64,000 nt of DNA, taken from assembly GCF_031127875.1 (NCBI RefSeq), contig NZ_JARXIA010000019.1, positions 95,387-159,386 on the forward strand, written 5' to 3'. Shown piece by piece: positions 1-9,979 of the stretch (its first letter is position 1; each line of letters begins with the position of its first letter). Source of the DNA: Pelagicoccus sp. SDUM812005 (lineage in GTDB: Bacteria > Verrucomicrobiota > Verrucomicrobiia > Opitutales > Opitutaceae). A program made the position numbers and the translations under genes. The notes below the pieces were generated by a model. It saw nothing but the letters and a program-made list of their open reading frames with translations, made no database searches and was not told where the DNA came from.

Positions 1-2337
1 GCCGGCTTGGCGGTGGGCTTGCTTGAGCTCTTGAGCGGTTCTGACGGGCTTGCCGTTGAGCTTTTGGATGAGGTCGCCGTTCTTGAGGCCGGCTAGGGCT
101 GCCTCGGATTGCTTGACGATCTCGAAGAGGGCTACGCCACCGTCTTCTTGGCGAACGCCGTACGCTGAAAACTCGTCGCCCTCGATGCCGTGCAAGCGAG
201 CTCCGAGCCAGTAGACGCCGCCGACTGAGTTTTCCGGCGGCATGCGGGGCTTGGTCCGGGCAATGACGAGCTCGGGAATTACGGGCGTACGCGCGATGGC
301 GCGGAGTTCGGGCTTTTTGACGCCGAATTGGTCCATGGGGAAGTTCTGGAATCCGATGTCGAAGGCGGGAGACCCTTCCTTTACCCGGAAGTCGCCGTTG
401 GCGGGATCGACGAACTGCGGGTCTGCGGTGACGGAGTTCACGTCCCATTGGGAGACGAGGTAACGGTTCTGCTCTTCGGGGTAGTCGCTGAAGAAGAGGT
501 TGCTGTCGACACGTTTGCCGGTGGCGTTTTCGCGCGGGGTGTTGGCTCCGCGCGGGGCGCGCATGACGATGTTGGAATAGAATTCGTCGCCGCTGTTCTC
601 GTACCAGACGTGCGGGTGGAAGCCATTGTTGACCATGACATTGTTCCAGGCGCGGCGGCGGAAGCCTTCGCGGAACTTGAGGCCGCCGTTGAGCATGAGA
701 TTGTTGTAGATGTCGTAGTTGGAGGAGCCGTCGTCGAGGTCGATATCCCAACCGTGGTCGCAACGCCAGCGGCTGTCGCGGATGACGGTGGTGTACATGG
801 CATCGAGGAAGGGAAGGTTTGGCTCCTTGTCGATGACGCGCTGGGACTCGGAGCGGTCGGCGTGCCAGAAGCGGTCGCGGCCCCAGGAGTTGAAGGAGCC
901 GTGGTCGTGGGTTTCGAGGACCGTGTCGAACACGTCGCAGCGTTCGATGAGGTGCCCGCCCCAAGCTCCGTCGCCGATATTGATGCCGGCCCGGGCCGTG
1001 TCGTAGACGGAGGTATCGCGGATGGTGATTTTCATGGCCATCTCGATTTGTACGCCGGCGGGTTGGCGTTCGGTGCGGCCGATGCCGTGGATGAGGCAGT
1101 CTTCTACGAGTCCGTGCGAGGGGTAGTTTTCGGTTTTGGGACCAACTGTGCGGTCGATCTTGTCGAGGTCGTTCTTTTCCCTGTATTCAAAAAGCGGATC
1201 GCGTACGGCGTCGGGGTCGCCCACGAAGCAGATTCCGCTGGCCCCGGTATCGTGGATATGGCAGCCTTTGATGACGGTGCGGCGGTTGTAGTTGTTGACG
1301 AATACGGCGTTGCCGCCGACTTGGTCGAATTCGCAGTCGAGTATGGATACGTCTTCGGTGCCGGTCAGCATGAAGGCTCCGCCGCGGTAGATGGCCCAGT
1401 CGGAGCGCAGCATGGGTTCCTTGGTGTCCATGAAGGTGCGGGCGGCGTGGCGGACGGTGAAGCCGCGGAAGGTGACGTGCCTGACGGGCTTGTCGACGCT
1501 GCCTTGGAATTCGACGAGGTGACGCAAGCGTACGACTTCGACGGTGGCCTTGTTGAGGTCGGTTCCTTTTTCCGGCAGGTAGTAGAGGGTGTTGGTTTTG
1601 GCGTTGTGGTACCATTCGCCCGGTGCGTCCAGTTCCTCGAAGATGTTTTCCACCATGCGGAACTCGTCGTGCATGCCCATTTGGCGGTTGTTTTGCCACC
1701 CGCCTTCGTAGGTGACTTCTCCGTTCGCATCCTTGCCAGTGATGCGGTAGTGGTAGCCGCCCCAGCGAGCGCGGTGCATGGCGTGAATGTATCCGCCGGT
1801 TGGATCTTCCCAGCGAGCGGCGCGTTCTTTGGAGAAGGCGTCGGCGGCATAGCCTTGGTAGGCGGCGGTAGGCTTGCTGGCGTCGTAGTTCGGATAGCGA
1901 GCCATGCGTTGGTTTTGACCGTTGATGAAAAGCTGGTCGATCTCCAGGCCTTTGGGAGTAGTGGCTTTCATGATACCGTCGCGGTATGCGGTCCACTTAA
2001 GGTCGAGGGCGCTGCCGCCGCTGAGGACAACCGCTTCGCCTTCTTTCGCTTGGTAGACGATAGGGCGAGCGAAGTCGCCGGAGTCTTCCGGGGTGAGCAC
2101 GAAAGTATCCGGCAGGTAATAGGTGCCGCCGCGTAGGTGCACAGTCACGGCTTCGGAAGGCCTCAGCGCACGTATGGTATCGCGAGCGGCTTCCAGGGTA
2201 GCGAATGGTTTCGCGAGCGTACCGGGGTTCGAATCGGAACCGTCGGTGGCCACATAGAAGTCGCGAGCGGCGCCAAGGCTGAGGTTAAGGGCTGCGGAGC
2301 AGGCTAGGAACAGTGGGATCTTAAGAGCGTTTTTCAT
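1..2337 (-). CDS. Right-handed beta-helix protein (GH141-like) with C-terminal PDZ domain, partial at left edge
   Basis: The reading frame starts at ATG 2337 and stays open to the left edge, giving 779 residues without a stop. It begins with a signal peptide (MKNALKIPLFLACSAALNLS...), then FYVATDGSDSNPGT and PFATLEAARD, the typical opening of secreted beta-helix proteins of the GH141 type. Long runs of short beta-helix repeats follow to about residue 690. The last 75 visible residues (GGVALFEIVKQSEAALAGLKNGDLI...) look like a PDZ domain. GH141 members include alpha-L-fucosidases and xylanases, so with the GH95 gene upstream a fucosidase role in the periplasm or outside the cell is likely, but this is inference. 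It is the third gene of a minus-strand operon, 88 bases after the GH95 gene. The family call rests on the N-terminal motif and architecture only; a lyase or epimerase with the same fold is possible. Confidence 0.7.
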   Translation of the reverse strand, partial: MKNALKIPLFLACSAALNLSLGAARDFYVATDGSDSNPGTLAKPFATLEAARDTIRALRPSEAVTVHLRGGTYYLPDTFVLTPEDSGDFARPIVYQAKEGEAVVLSGGSALDLKWTAYRDGIMKATTPKGLEIDQLFINGQNQRMARYPNYDASKPTAAYQGYAADAFSKERAARWEDPTGGYIHAMHRARWGGYHYRITGKDANGEVTYEGGWQNNRQMGMHDEFRMVENIFEELDAPGEWYHNAKTNTLYYLPEKGTDLNKATVEVVRLRHLVEFQGSVDKPVRHVTFRGFTVRHAARTFMDTKEPMLRSDWAIYRGGAFMLTGTEDVSILDCEFDQVGGNAVFVNNYNRRTVIKGCHIHDTGASGICFVGDPDAVRDPLFEYREKNDLDKIDRTVGPKTENYPSHGLVEDCLIHGIGRTERQPAGVQIEMAMKITIRDTSVYDTARAGINIGDGAWGGHLIERCDVFDTVLETHDHGSFNSWGRDRFWHADRSESQRVIDKEPNLPFLDAMYTTVIRDSRWRCDHGWDIDLDDGSSNYDIYNNLMLNGGLKFREGFRRRAWNNVMVNNGFHPHVWYENSGDEFYSNIVMRAPRGANTPRENATGKRVDSNLFFSDYPEEQNRYLVSQWDVNSVTADPQFVDPANGDFRVKEGSPAFDIGFQNFPMDQFGVKKPELRAIARTPVIPELVIARTKPRMPPENSVGGVYWLGARLHGIEGDEFSAYGVRQEDGGVALFEIVKQSEAALAGLKNGDLIQKLNGKPVRTAQELKQAHRQAG

Positions 2338-2425
2338 GGTTGAGCGGATGAGTATAGCTGTAATGTCTTCACTCGTGTATCCTGATTTTTTGGGGGTGGC
2401 GGAAAGAGCTGGTAGATTCTGCTTT

Positions 2426-4753
2426 CTAAAAGCTTATCTGGATTGGCGTGCCTTCGTTGAGAGCGAGGGTTTTCTTAGTTCCTCGGCAAATCAGTTCGAT
2501 CGACTGCTCGGTCTTAGAAAGAAGCTCCACTTCTACTTTTCCTGCATTCCAAACGATGGAGACTTCTATGCCGCCGCGCGCTAGAAGTTTGGATACGGAA
2601 CCGGCTTTCCATTCAGCGGGAAGGGCGGGAAGGATGCTGATTTGTCCGGGCTTGGAGAAGAGCAGCATCTCTTGGATGGCGGCGGTCCAGCCGAAGTTGG
2701 CGTCGATCTGGTAAGGGGCGGGGTCGAATTCGACGCCGATGCCGCTGTTGCGCCAGTCGTTGTGCGTGGTGTAGAAGTTGCCCATCACGCAGGAGCGGGC
2801 GAGCAGGCTCAGCACGTCGAGGGCTTGGTCGCCTTCCCCCATGCGGGCGTAGACGTTGGCCATGTGGGCAAGGGACCAGCCGGTTTGGGAACCGATGCCG
2901 ATGTCGAGGCGCTTGCGGATGGCAATCTCGAAGGCCTTGTAGAGTTCGGGATCGTTTTCGCGGGTGACTTCGATGCCGGGGAAGACAGGGTAGATGTGGG
3001 ACTGGTGGCGATGGTGGTAGTTGTCGGTATAGAAGGGATGCATCCACTCCTTGATCGCTCCATCCTCATTTATTTGATACGGAGGTATTTTGGCGAGCAT
3101 GGCCTTCCAGTTGGCCACTTCCTTTTCGTTGATGCCGAGAAGCTGCGAGCCTTCGATGAGGTGGGTGAGCACTTCTTTGGCGAGGGCGAAGTCCATGGTC
3201 GCGTTCATGGTGGTTTCCATGGCGAGCAGTTCGGTGGCGTTGCGGGTGTGGTTGCCCGGGTTGTTCTCCGGCGAGTTGGAGGGGGCGCTGAGGAAGTAGC
3301 CGTCGTCGCCGATGGTGAAGAAGTCTTCGTAGAATTGGGCGACTTCTTGGAGGAAAGGGAGGGCCCGTTCCTTGAGGAACTGCTGGTCGCCGGTGTGCAG
3401 GTAGTAGTCGTAGTAGTGCTGGCCGATCCATGCGGCGGCTCCGGTCCAGTGCAGGATGTGCGGCTGGATGTCCTTGAAGAGTCCGGAGGGAGGCGTGGTG
3501 ATGCAGGAAATGAGGATGCCGCGGCAGCCGTAGAGCTTGCGGGCGTTTTCGCGGGCGTCGTCGAGGTGACGCTCGAAGTAGTCGAAGACGGGAAGGGCGG
3601 TTTCGGTAAGGTTACCCGACATGGCCTGCCAGTAGTTCATCTGCAGGTTTTCGTTGGCCATGTTGAAGGTCCAGTAGCCGCGGTAGGAGCCGCACCATTT
3701 GCCTTGGAGGGGGCAAGGTTGGCCGCCTTCGCGGGAGCTGGAAATCAGCAGGTAGCGTCCGTAGGCCCACATCTTTTCGACCATGGCGGTGGGAACTTCG
3801 CCTTGGTAGGCGTCGAGAAGCAGTTCCTCGTTGGAGAGCGAACGTTCGGCGTCGCGGGCCCCGAGGTCGATCTGCACGCGTTTGAAGAGTTCGCTGTGAA
3901 GGGCGACGTGCGGAGCGAGGAGGGCGTCGTAGTCGGAGTCGAGAGATTCGAGCTCCGCAGTGGCGGCTTTCCAATCGCTTTGGCGCTCGCCTTTGATGAA
4001 TAGTTTCACGACGACGAGTGCTTTGCGGCCGCCGGTTACTTGTATTGAATTATCGGTTACGGTCAGGCTTCCGTCTGGCGAGATGACTTTGGCTACGGCT
4101 CCGAAGTCGAGCTGATCGTCGTTGTTGCGAGCGGCGTAGCGGATGATTCCGTCTTCGGAGGCTTGGATTTCGAGGTCGCCGGGGAGCTTGGGATCGTTGC
4201 CGTCGCCGAGGCGGGTGTCGGATCGGTCGTGCAGGTCGAGTCCGATGCGGGCGTCGAGGGATTTCTCGCCATCGCAGGATATTTCCATGACGACGATGTC
4301 CTGAGCGCGTGAGACGAAGAGCTTACGTTGGTAGTTGGTTTTGGCGTCGGTCCAATTGACGAAGACCTCGCCGGTTTCCATGTCGAGAGCGCGGCGGTAG
4401 TGGGTGAAGCCTTTTTCGACGGGCATGGCGACTTGCAGGTCGCCGAGTGGGAGCGGGGCGCCGATGTCGGCGTGGTAGCCGGCGTCTTTGAGGGCTTGGG
4501 AAAGGACGGTATCGGCTTCGAAGGCCTTGTTTTCCTGAAGGAGGCGGCGGGTTTCGGGGAGCTTGTCGCTGACGTCCGGTAGTGGATTGGTCACTACTTC
4601 GTGCCAAAGGTCGTCATGGGTGAGAAGCACGGTTTCGTTGTGTACGGCGCCGTAGGCGGCAGCTCCGATCACGCCGTTGCCCGAAGGGAGGGCTTCTTTC
4701 CATTTTTCTCCGAACCAAGCGGCCGGATATTTCATTATGATCTTGTTTTGCAA
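2426..4753 (-). CDS. GH95-family alpha-L-fucosidase, no signal peptide
   Basis: This 775-residue protein has the GH95 layout: an N-terminal beta domain opening with WKEALPSGNG, an (alpha/alpha)6-type catalytic region and a C-terminal beta domain. Family signatures present are NENLQMNYW (Asn367 and Asn369 match the catalytic Asn-x-Asn pair of characterised GH95 fucosidases), SPEN (candidate acid Glu) and IDANFGWTAAI (candidate Asp). It should release terminal alpha-L-fucose, or L-galactose in some members. No signal peptide is visible, unlike the second GH95 protein at 55.8 kb, so it may act on imported oligosaccharides in the cytoplasm. The start is uncertain: a TTG at 4753 has AAGGA seven bases upstream, while an ATG lies at 4735 with a poor ribosome site. 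It follows the heparinase-type gene by 17 bases and precedes the beta-helix gene, so the three form one operon. Confidence 0.83.
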   Translation of the reverse strand: MQNKIIMKYPAAWFGEKWKEALPSGNGVIGAAAYGAVHNETVLLTHDDLWHEVVTNPLPDVSDKLPETRRLLQENKAFEADTVLSQALKDAGYHADIGAPLPLGDLQVAMPVEKGFTHYRRALDMETGEVFVNWTDAKTNYQRKLFVSRAQDIVVMEISCDGEKSLDARIGLDLHDRSDTRLGDGNDPKLPGDLEIQASEDGIIRYAARNNDDQLDFGAVAKVISPDGSLTVTDNSIQVTGGRKALVVVKLFIKGERQSDWKAATAELESLDSDYDALLAPHVALHSELFKRVQIDLGARDAERSLSNEELLLDAYQGEVPTAMVEKMWAYGRYLLISSSREGGQPCPLQGKWCGSYRGYWTFNMANENLQMNYWQAMSGNLTETALPVFDYFERHLDDARENARKLYGCRGILISCITTPPSGLFKDIQPHILHWTGAAAWIGQHYYDYYLHTGDQQFLKERALPFLQEVAQFYEDFFTIGDDGYFLSAPSNSPENNPGNHTRNATELLAMETTMNATMDFALAKEVLTHLIEGSQLLGINEKEVANWKAMLAKIPPYQINEDGAIKEWMHPFYTDNYHHRHQSHIYPVFPGIEVTRENDPELYKAFEIAIRKRLDIGIGSQTGWSLAHMANVYARMGEGDQALDVLSLLARSCVMGNFYTTHNDWRNSGIGVEFDPAPYQIDANFGWTAAIQEMLLFSKPGQISILPALPAEWKAGSVSKLLARGGIEVSIVWNAGKVEVELLSKTEQSIELICRGTKKTLALNEGTPIQISF

Positions 4754-4770
4754 AGCGGTGTCCTTGGTTT

Positions 4771-7497
4771 TTAGTCCTTGCTGGGATTTGCGATTGAAAG
4801 GGGTGCTCGGTGAGCGGGAGGCAGGTCGAGCGTGCGGCCAGTTATGGTTACGGTGATCGGCTGGTTGGCGCTGTAGAGGTAATGGTCTCCCGATTTCTCA
4901 AGGGATGCGTTCACGGATTTTCCTTTGCCGTCGATGCTTAGTCCGCCTTTGGACAGGAAGGTGCCTTGGCCGAGGTAGAGCGATTGGATGCCGGAATCCG
5001 ATTCGGATACGACGGCGTAGGTGCCTGAGAAGGCGATGCCGGCTACGTCGGTGCGTGCGTGGGCGTCGGTGTTATTGAGAATGTATTGGGTGCCGTCGTT
5101 TTTTGTGGTGACTTCGAGTCCTACGAAATCGCCTTCGGCCTTGGACGGTGAGAGTGATTTTATGGATAGGAGAGCGCTGCCTTTGTCGGTGTAGAAGGGT
5201 TCGAAGATGGCGACGAAGGGCTTGCTCCAAGCTTCGCCGTCTTGGCGCACGACGAGGGTGGGGACGGGGAGGTCCCAGAGCTCTTTGGGAGCGGAGCCGC
5301 GCTGGAGGGTGCGTGCTACGGGGGAGTTAGCAGTGAAGACCGTACGCTCCTTGTTGCCCGCCATCCACAGACCCATGCTGACGTCGCGGTGTTTGCTCAT
5401 GGTCACATCGAACTGGGCGTAGAAGTCGCGGTTCCACTTGGCGGCGCGTTTGTCGGAGAAGTAGTTGTAGGAGACGTCGTCGCCTGCGGCTTCGCTGAGC
5501 TCTTCGGTTGGGGAGAAGCTCAGGGAGTTTCCGGATAGGTCGGAGACAGCGAGCCTTTGGCCGAGGTTGTGGTAGATGTATTCGTTTTTCTTGTCTCGGC
5601 CGTCCTTGCGGCGGGAGCGGAAGATGTCGACGTAGTAGCCGGTCGACTCGCTCGGCTTGACGATGGCTAGGAGGCGGCGCTGTTGGGAGTCGGTCGCGGG
5701 ATCGCCGAAGCTTGTATCCGAAAACGAATACGCGTCGGAAACGGGTTGGTGGCTACCGGGGGCGGGTTCGATGGCTTCGATGTCGAAGGTATTTTCCGCG
5801 CGTCGGGATGGATAGTAGGATTTTCCGTCGACGGATACGGTATTGTGGGCGGCGTAGCGCATGTAGTATTCGCCGTGGCTGGTGGTCCAGTAGGAGGGGC
5901 CGCGTCCGGCGTCGGGGCCGAGGATGAGGCCCTTGCCGTAGAGTTCCATGGCCATGCCGTTGGTTTGCATGTGGCCGCCGCGGGTACCGACGAGAGAGAT
6001 CATGAGGCCGTTTTCCTCGTTCTGGGCGTTGCGCTGGGCGAGGAAATTGATGCTGTCGGCGTAGAAGGTGCGGGTGCGGAGGGATTCCTCCGGGCTGCCT
6101 TCGGGGAGGGCGTCAACGTAGCTGGTGAGGGCGTGCAGGGTGTCGATCTGGGAGCGGTCGTAGCCGTTGAGCTCGATTTGCTCCTTTAGGATTTGGGCGA
6201 CTTGCAATTCCTTTTCCGGCTGCTCGAGGCGGCGGAAGCGTTCGAGCAGCATTTCCATAGAGGCGGTGTAGGGGGCTTGGTGGTAGGTGTCGCCGAAGCC
6301 TGGCATGAAGCCGTTGGGGTTGAGGAACTGGGCGGCTACGGTGGCGGCGGGAACGATGATTGGATAGTCTTCGAGGACGTCTTGGCCAGTGCCGTTGTGG
6401 ATGATCTTAGCGAGGCCGAGAATGGTGTCGGTGACGCTGAAGGCGTAGCCCGGGGCCTCCGGCCAGACGCCGTTTGCGGGGTCGTAGGTTTCAGGGACGA
6501 CGTCCTTGAGGGCTCGCTGGTTTTCGGTGGATTCCGTAGTGAATTGGCGGATATAGTGCTGCTTTCCTTTGCCGTCGGCGTAGTGGGAATCGTCTTCGAG
6601 GGCGAGGCCCATGTAGACGATGTAGCGGGCTTGGTTGATGTTCCAATTGCCCTGGGATCCGCCACCCGCGACGATGCGGTCGGCCCAGCGTCGGAACAGG
6701 TCTTGGATGATTCGCACGTCCTTGCCGTTTTCGACGAGGTAGTCGTGCAGGTAATCGTAGCTGACGGCGAGGGTGCGGGTGATGCGCTCGTGGATGACTT
6801 CGAAGGTGGCGAGGCCGATGATACGGGCGCTTTTGTGGTCTTCGAAGGTTTGCGGATTTTCGCGGTGGTACATGCCGAGGGCGTAGGTCCAGACGATGTC
6901 TGCGGCGAAGGTAGCGTACTTTTCTTCGCCGGTGTACCAGTAGAGGAAGGCCGCTGTTTCGGCGAGTTCCATGATGCGCTCGTTGATGCGCTCTATGGTG
7001 TGCCCAGTTTGGTCGATGGGAGCCCATTCCCAGGGATGCCCCGGTTTGGTGTGGTTTTGCAGCCACATGCCTCGTTCGTCGTCGGAGTAGGGCTGCACGT
7101 CTTCGAGGGCGGGAGTGCTGTAATCGGAATTCCAATCGCGGCCTCCGGCGAACTTGACGGTGGGGACGGGGGCCTGTCCTTCCCCGTGGGACCAGACGGA
7201 ACCGTTGACGAAGGTCTTTTGGTAGCGGGTATTCCAGTGCATCTGGAGGCGAGAGACGATCCACTCCGGATCGTCGAGGTGGCGGTCGACGTAGGGATCG
7301 ACGGATTCCTTTAGGCGCTGGTAGACGCCCTTGGCCCAGTCTACGTTCTCGATCTTGGCTTGGAGGGCGGCCTTAGTGGAGTCGTCCCCGTAGATGGAAG
7401 GGTGCTCGGACGCCGCCCAAATGGGGTGCGCAGCTGAAAAGGCGAGGGCGAACCAAGCTGTTATATGAAACAGGGAAGCGGGTTTGAACGGGGTCAT
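4771..7497 (-). CDS. Secreted heparinase II/III-family polysaccharide lyase
   Basis: This 908-residue protein starts at ATG 7497 with a signal peptide (MTPFKPASLFHITAWF... ending near AHPIWAA). The first 400 residues form an alpha-helical toroid of the alginate lyase/heparinase type (for example WNINQARYIVYMG and WPEAPGYAFSV), followed by a beta-sandwich heparinase II/III region (GGHMQTNGMAMELYGKG, YAAHNTVSVDGKSY). Such enzymes cleave uronic-acid-containing polysaccharides by beta-elimination; alginate, ulvan, glycosaminoglycans and uronate-bearing fucans are all targets in the superfamily. The exact PL family cannot be set from reading alone. It is the first gene of the operon with GH95 and the GH141-like gene. 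A perfect palindrome at 7554-7567 lies 57 bases upstream and is probably its operator. An upstream in-frame start at 7542 would give 15 extra residues before the signal peptide and is less likely. Confidence 0.8.
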   Translation of the reverse strand: MTPFKPASLFHITAWFALAFSAAHPIWAASEHPSIYGDDSTKAALQAKIENVDWAKGVYQRLKESVDPYVDRHLDDPEWIVSRLQMHWNTRYQKTFVNGSVWSHGEGQAPVPTVKFAGGRDWNSDYSTPALEDVQPYSDDERGMWLQNHTKPGHPWEWAPIDQTGHTIERINERIMELAETAAFLYWYTGEEKYATFAADIVWTYALGMYHRENPQTFEDHKSARIIGLATFEVIHERITRTLAVSYDYLHDYLVENGKDVRIIQDLFRRWADRIVAGGGSQGNWNINQARYIVYMGLALEDDSHYADGKGKQHYIRQFTTESTENQRALKDVVPETYDPANGVWPEAPGYAFSVTDTILGLAKIIHNGTGQDVLEDYPIIVPAATVAAQFLNPNGFMPGFGDTYHQAPYTASMEMLLERFRRLEQPEKELQVAQILKEQIELNGYDRSQIDTLHALTSYVDALPEGSPEESLRTRTFYADSINFLAQRNAQNEENGLMISLVGTRGGHMQTNGMAMELYGKGLILGPDAGRGPSYWTTSHGEYYMRYAAHNTVSVDGKSYYPSRRAENTFDIEAIEPAPGSHQPVSDAYSFSDTSFGDPATDSQQRRLLAIVKPSESTGYYVDIFRSRRKDGRDKKNEYIYHNLGQRLAVSDLSGNSLSFSPTEELSEAAGDDVSYNYFSDKRAAKWNRDFYAQFDVTMSKHRDVSMGLWMAGNKERTVFTANSPVARTLQRGSAPKELWDLPVPTLVVRQDGEAWSKPFVAIFEPFYTDKGSALLSIKSLSPSKAEGDFVGLEVTTKNDGTQYILNNTDAHARTDVAGIAFSGTYAVVSESDSGIQSLYLGQGTFLSKGGLSIDGKGKSVNASLEKSGDHYLYSANQPITVTITGRTLDLPPAHRAPLSIANPSKD

Positions 7498-7553
7498 AAT
7501 TGAGAGACCGTAATAGGCTTGGCATCCCTGTTCGCTCCTCAAGGACGGCGCTG

Positions 7554-7567
7554 TTTACCATGGTAAA
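7554..7567. promoter_or_regulatory. Perfect 14-bp palindrome TTTACCATGGTAAA, probable LacI-type operator
   Basis: The 14 bases are exactly self-complementary and lie 57 bases before the heparinase-type gene (start 7497) and about 190 bases before the hybrid kinase gene. A near copy, TTACCTTGGTAA, lies at 15311-15322 at almost the same distance from a sulfatase start. Length, symmetry and position fit a LacI-family dimer; which regulator binds it is unknown. Confidence 0.6.
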
Positions 7568-7756
7568 TGAAAGGTGGATCCCAGATTGGCTGCAACGCCG
7601 GCACCTGTCGCAGCGGTAGGTGCAGTCGTTGGGGGAAATCTGTATAAATCGCGCCAAAACTTTGTGAGAATAACCTTTTTTTACAAAAGGAAAACCCTAG
7701 GGCGCCGATGGGTCGTATGAGTATCCTTGCAAAACCTGCCCCTTGACCCCGCCCCA

Positions 7757-9940
7757 ATGTTATCAAGCCAACCTAAGTACGCGCGATCAATGGCGCGGAC
7801 GCGTTTCCTTCTCCTAGGAGCCGGCGGTGTCGCCATCGCGAATGCGGGCTGGTTGGCGAGCGTGGTCGATTCCGGTTTGGGAAGGTCTCTGGCCCTCGCT
7901 CTATCGATAGCGGGAATTCTGCTGCTTTGGAGAGTTTATAGCCGCTTGGCACTCGTCGAGCAGGAGGTGCGGGCAAAGGAGGAACAATTGAACTTCGTGT
8001 TCGATTCGGTACCGATCGGCTTGTACTGGTCTTACCACCGAGAGGGTGAAAGTCCCAGGCTGGAGGACCGGCTGTTCAATCCGGCCCATTTTCAGATAAC
8101 GGGGCTAACGAAGGAGGATATGATGAATCCCGGGGCCTTTGCCAGGATCACGCATCCGGCGGATTTGCAGGCCCAGCGGAAGGTCCGCGCCCAGCTTGCC
8201 ACGGATCGGGAGAAGGAAGTTTCGATGGAGAAGCGGTACTTGAGGAGCGATGGCGAGCTTGTTTGGGTGAAAACGACTTGGAAGCGCTTGTACGACGCGG
8301 ACGGAAAAGGCTTTAAGGAGATCAACACTATCGTTGATATCACGGAGCAAAAGAAAGTGGCGGCGGAGCTCGAGCAGTCGCGAATTGCGGCGGAAGAGGC
8401 GAGTCGTTCCAAGAGCCTTTTCCTGGCTTCGATGAGCCATGAAATCCGTACCCCGATGAACGGCATGATTGGCATGTTGCACATCCTCGAATCGCACCTC
8501 GACGAGGAGAATCTTTCGTATCTGAAGATTGCCCAGAATAGCGCGAACGATCTGTTGGCTCTGATCAACGATATCCTCGATTTTTCGAAGATCGAAGCGG
8601 GCAAGATGGAATTCAAGTATCGGAAGGTCGCCTTGGACGAGTTGCTCGAGCGAGGGGTAGAGATCCATGCCAGCAACGCGTTCGAAAAAGGCTTGGATTT
8701 AAGCGTCCGTATCCAGCCCGAGTCATTGATCGAGATAAACACGGACCCGCACAAGCTCAGGCAGGCGCTATCCAACCTAGTTAGTAACGCGATCAAGTTC
8801 ACGGAGCGCGGCTCGGTCGTGGTCGGATCGCGGATGGATCGAAGCGAAACGGGTTTGGAGCGATTGGAAATTTACGTCCAGGACACGGGGATCGGTTTAG
8901 ACGCCGGGAGCCGGGACCGGCTTTTCCACGCGTTTACGCAAGCCAACGAATCCACGACGCGTAAGTTCGGCGGTACCGGGCTTGGACTCTCGATTTGCAA
9001 AAGCATCGTCGAAAACCTAGGTGGGGAAATTGGTGTCGAGAGCGAATTAGGGAATGGATCCAAGTTCTGGATACGATTCCCGCTTGGCGATGGCGAATTC
9101 AATGGGGAACTTCTGCAGCGAGATCCGGAGTTGGCTCTCCCCTGCGTACTGGTCGTTGACCGGTCAGCTGAGACTTTGGACTACCTGCAGTCTTGGTTGC
9201 AGCATTGGGGATGCCCCATGGTTTTGGCCAAAAGCCTCGACGAAGCCAGAGAGCGCTTGGTCGATAGCGAAGCGATCCAGGCGGTATTCCTAGACGCCTC
9301 GCTTTGGCGAACGGACGAAAGCAAGTGGACGCGGATGATGGAGCACGAACCGAAGTTGGCGGGCGCCCGTTTCACCCTGCTTGAAAGGTTAACCAGCGAT
9401 GACCTGCGGAAGATGCCCGACTGGGCTTCGGGCAAGTTGAATAAGCCGCTAAGGATTCGACAACTTCATGCGGCAGTTTGCGCTCGAAAAGTGGATACAG
9501 ATCAAGCGGAGTCGCCCGACGAGTTGGCGAGCGTCCGGACAATTGACTTCAGCGGGGCAAACGTATTGGTCGTGGAAGATAATCTGACCAACCGTATGAT
9601 CGTTACCAAGCTGTTGAAGCTGAAGTATTGTATCGATGCGGATACTGCGGAAAATGGGCTCGACGCTCTAAGCCTCATGCGAGGCAACCGTTACGACATG
9701 GTTCTTATGGATTGCATGATGCCGGAAATGGACGGCTACGAGGCGACTCGCGCCATTCGCGAAGGCCTAGCGGGCGAGGAGAATCGGAGCATTCCGATTA
9801 TCGCCCTGACGGCGAACGCGATGGAGGAAGATCAGAAGGAATGCAAAGCGGCTGGAATGGACGACCACATTTCCAAGCCGGTTTCTATAAAGGAAATCCA
9901 AGCGACCTTGGAGCGCTGGGTTGGTAACGACTGCAACTGA
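7757..9940 (+). CDS. Hybrid sensor histidine kinase with PAS and receiver domains
   Basis: The protein has two N-terminal hydrophobic segments (FLLLGAGGVAIANAGWLA and LALALSIAGILLLW), a PAS domain (about residues 70-190), a HisKA domain with the phospho-acceptor His in MSHEIRTPMNG (residue 228), an HATPase domain (NLVSNAIKFTERG, DTGIGL, GGTGLGLSI), a degenerate receiver-like segment (about 460-580, starting PCVLVVDRSAET, without the usual acidic pair) and a true receiver with VLMDCMMPEMDG, Asp652. It is an inner-membrane sensor with an internal phosphorelay; no output protein is adjacent. The start is uncertain: ATG 7757 and ATG 7790 are both possible, none with a clear ribosome site, and a TTG at 7727 would extend the frame. 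It diverges from the heparinase/GH95 operon and may sense its substrate. Confidence 0.85.
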   Translation: MLSSQPKYARSMARTRFLLLGAGGVAIANAGWLASVVDSGLGRSLALALSIAGILLLWRVYSRLALVEQEVRAKEEQLNFVFDSVPIGLYWSYHREGESPRLEDRLFNPAHFQITGLTKEDMMNPGAFARITHPADLQAQRKVRAQLATDREKEVSMEKRYLRSDGELVWVKTTWKRLYDADGKGFKEINTIVDITEQKKVAAELEQSRIAAEEASRSKSLFLASMSHEIRTPMNGMIGMLHILESHLDEENLSYLKIAQNSANDLLALINDILDFSKIEAGKMEFKYRKVALDELLERGVEIHASNAFEKGLDLSVRIQPESLIEINTDPHKLRQALSNLVSNAIKFTERGSVVVGSRMDRSETGLERLEIYVQDTGIGLDAGSRDRLFHAFTQANESTTRKFGGTGLGLSICKSIVENLGGEIGVESELGNGSKFWIRFPLGDGEFNGELLQRDPELALPCVLVVDRSAETLDYLQSWLQHWGCPMVLAKSLDEARERLVDSEAIQAVFLDASLWRTDESKWTRMMEHEPKLAGARFTLLERLTSDDLRKMPDWASGKLNKPLRIRQLHAAVCARKVDTDQAESPDELASVRTIDFSGANVLVVEDNLTNRMIVTKLLKLKYCIDADTAENGLDALSLMRGNRYDMVLMDCMMPEMDGYEATRAIREGLAGEENRSIPIIALTANAMEEDQKECKAAGMDDHISKPVSIKEIQATLERWVGNDCN

Positions 9941-9979
9941 TATTCTGGCTTCTAAAGCGTTGCGGTCGATCCCTCTACC

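Noticed and set aside
328..2136. A 602-codon open frame on the plus strand
   Set aside because: It is antisense to the beta-helix/PDZ gene, which has a signal peptide and recognisable domains. The plus-strand translation has none.
2642..4003. A 453-codon open frame on the plus strand
   Set aside because: It mirrors the GH95 gene on the minus strand and has no sensible start or motif.
6193..7314. A 373-codon open frame on the plus strand
   Set aside because: It is a shadow of the heparinase-type gene, with low-complexity Val/Gly/Asp content.
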